A stretch of 64,000 nt of DNA from Treponema sp. (GTDB lineage: Bacteria; Spirochaetota; Spirochaetia; Treponematales; Treponemataceae), in NCBI GenBank assembly GCA_024693715.1, contig JAILKS010000025.1, forward strand, positions 1 to 64,000, in the 5' to 3' direction. Position numbers and translations under genes: made by a program. The notes under the pieces are model-generated. The model was not told the DNA's origin, ran no database searches, and saw only the letters and a program-made list of their open reading frames with translations. Below, piece by piece: positions 63,704 to 64,000 of the stretch. The first letter of the stretch is position 1. Each line of letters begins with the position of its first letter.

Positions 63704-64000
63704 CTATGAAGCAATTATTGTTATAGTTGCAGAATTAAATCTTGCAATCTGATTAACACCAATCGGAATGTTTTCAGTATCACCATTCAAAGTCAGTCCT
63801 GAAACATCCGTAATACCACTAATCTGTTTTAACAGAACAATAATGGAAGAAAGAATTACACTTTCATGAATTCCCAAACCGTTTATATATTCCTGTAATT
63901 TTGTAGTAATATCACTTCTAACTCTGGCTTCTTCTGCTCTGTAAATTGTAGCTGTAAGAACAACTGAAACAGAAACGTTTGAAGCCGGTTGAAAATCAAC
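63704..64000 (-). CDS. Baseplate J-like protein, C-terminal part (runs off the window)
   Basis: The last 98 codons of a gene whose start lies beyond the window. The translated end reads ASNVSVSVVLTATIYRAEE, then TKLQEYINGLGIHESVIL, ISGITDVSGLTLNGDTENI and a final NQIARFNSATITIIAS. A strand-rich PxxVSVSVxVTAxI start, a central helix, and an IPIGVNQIARF-type ending are typical of the C-terminus of baseplate J family proteins (gpJ). It supports reading this end of the window as a contractile or Mu/P2-type tail module. Confidence 0.7.
   Translation of the reverse strand, partial: VDFQPASNVSVSVVLTATIYRAEEARVRSDITTKLQEYINGLGIHESVILSSIIVLLKQISGITDVSGLTLNGDTENIPIGVNQIARFNSATITIIAS

Noticed and set aside
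1-64000. CRISPR arrays, tRNA and rRNA genes.
   Set aside because: No regularly spaced repeats and no cloverleaf or rRNA-like stretches were recognised by eye; a dedicated scan could still find a tRNA.

Overview
The window looks like a chromosome segment of a free-living or gut/rumen-type treponeme (Spirochaetota). The pointers are a class I (archaeal-type) lysyl-tRNA synthetase, a mitochondrial-type EF-G, a very large SpiroCoCo-like coiled-coil protein, a TmpC/PnrA-type BMP lipoprotein transporter, CarD- and SpoIIE-type regulators, and A/T-rich, AAA/GAA-rich codon use. Unlike host-restricted treponemes it encodes complete tryptophan synthesis, an acetolactate synthase and a 2-keto-3-deoxygluconate route. 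This assignment comes from gene content, not from a database search.

Layout. 1-3.2 kb: a methyltransferase (5' end possibly outside the window), then purE-purM-purN. 3.2-7.2 kb: grpE-dnaK-dnaJ. 7.2-11.6 kb: a partner-switching operon (active SpoIIE/PP2C phosphatase, a membrane paralogue lacking most metal ligands, a STAS protein). 11.6-13.3 kb: Na/Pi cotransporter-like protein. 13.3-20 kb (minus): trpE-trpGD-trpCF-trpB-trpA behind a strong promoter with a palindrome. 20-25.7 kb: leuS (minus), an EF-G and a RecA-like ATPase. 25.8-31.3 kb: a membrane protein and MarR regulator diverge from a BMP lipoprotein/ABC operon through overlapping promoters. 31.3-42.3 kb: lysS, a SPOR protein, miaB, folE2, folD, envelope proteins and a RarA fusion. 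42.3-58.7 kb: ilvB with a leader-peptide attenuator, a tyrosine phosphatase, a HAD hydrolase, the coiled-coil giant, ispDF, carD, a DEAD-box helicase, a receptor-like SpoIIE phosphatase and kdgK-eda. 58.8-59.5 kb: a REP-associated tyrosine transposase (RAYT) lacking its usual N-terminus. 59.6-64 kb (minus): the distal end of a phage tail or tail-like module that runs off the window.

Two patterns stand out. First, a short imperfect palindrome with core GGGGACAACCCTC or close variants recurs at least 15 times between 29.8 and 58.7 kb, in both orientations. It occurs between genes and inside conserved genes, where it is read in at least three frames. The RAYT lies immediately beyond the last copy, so I interpret this as a REP/RAYT-like system active in coding DNA. 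Second, at least eight genes have a sigma70-like promoter whose -10 box ends 6-7 bases before the start codon and have no Shine-Dalgarno sequence, which predicts leaderless mRNAs.

No rRNA, tRNA or CRISPR array was found. No gap between genes exceeds about 300 bases.
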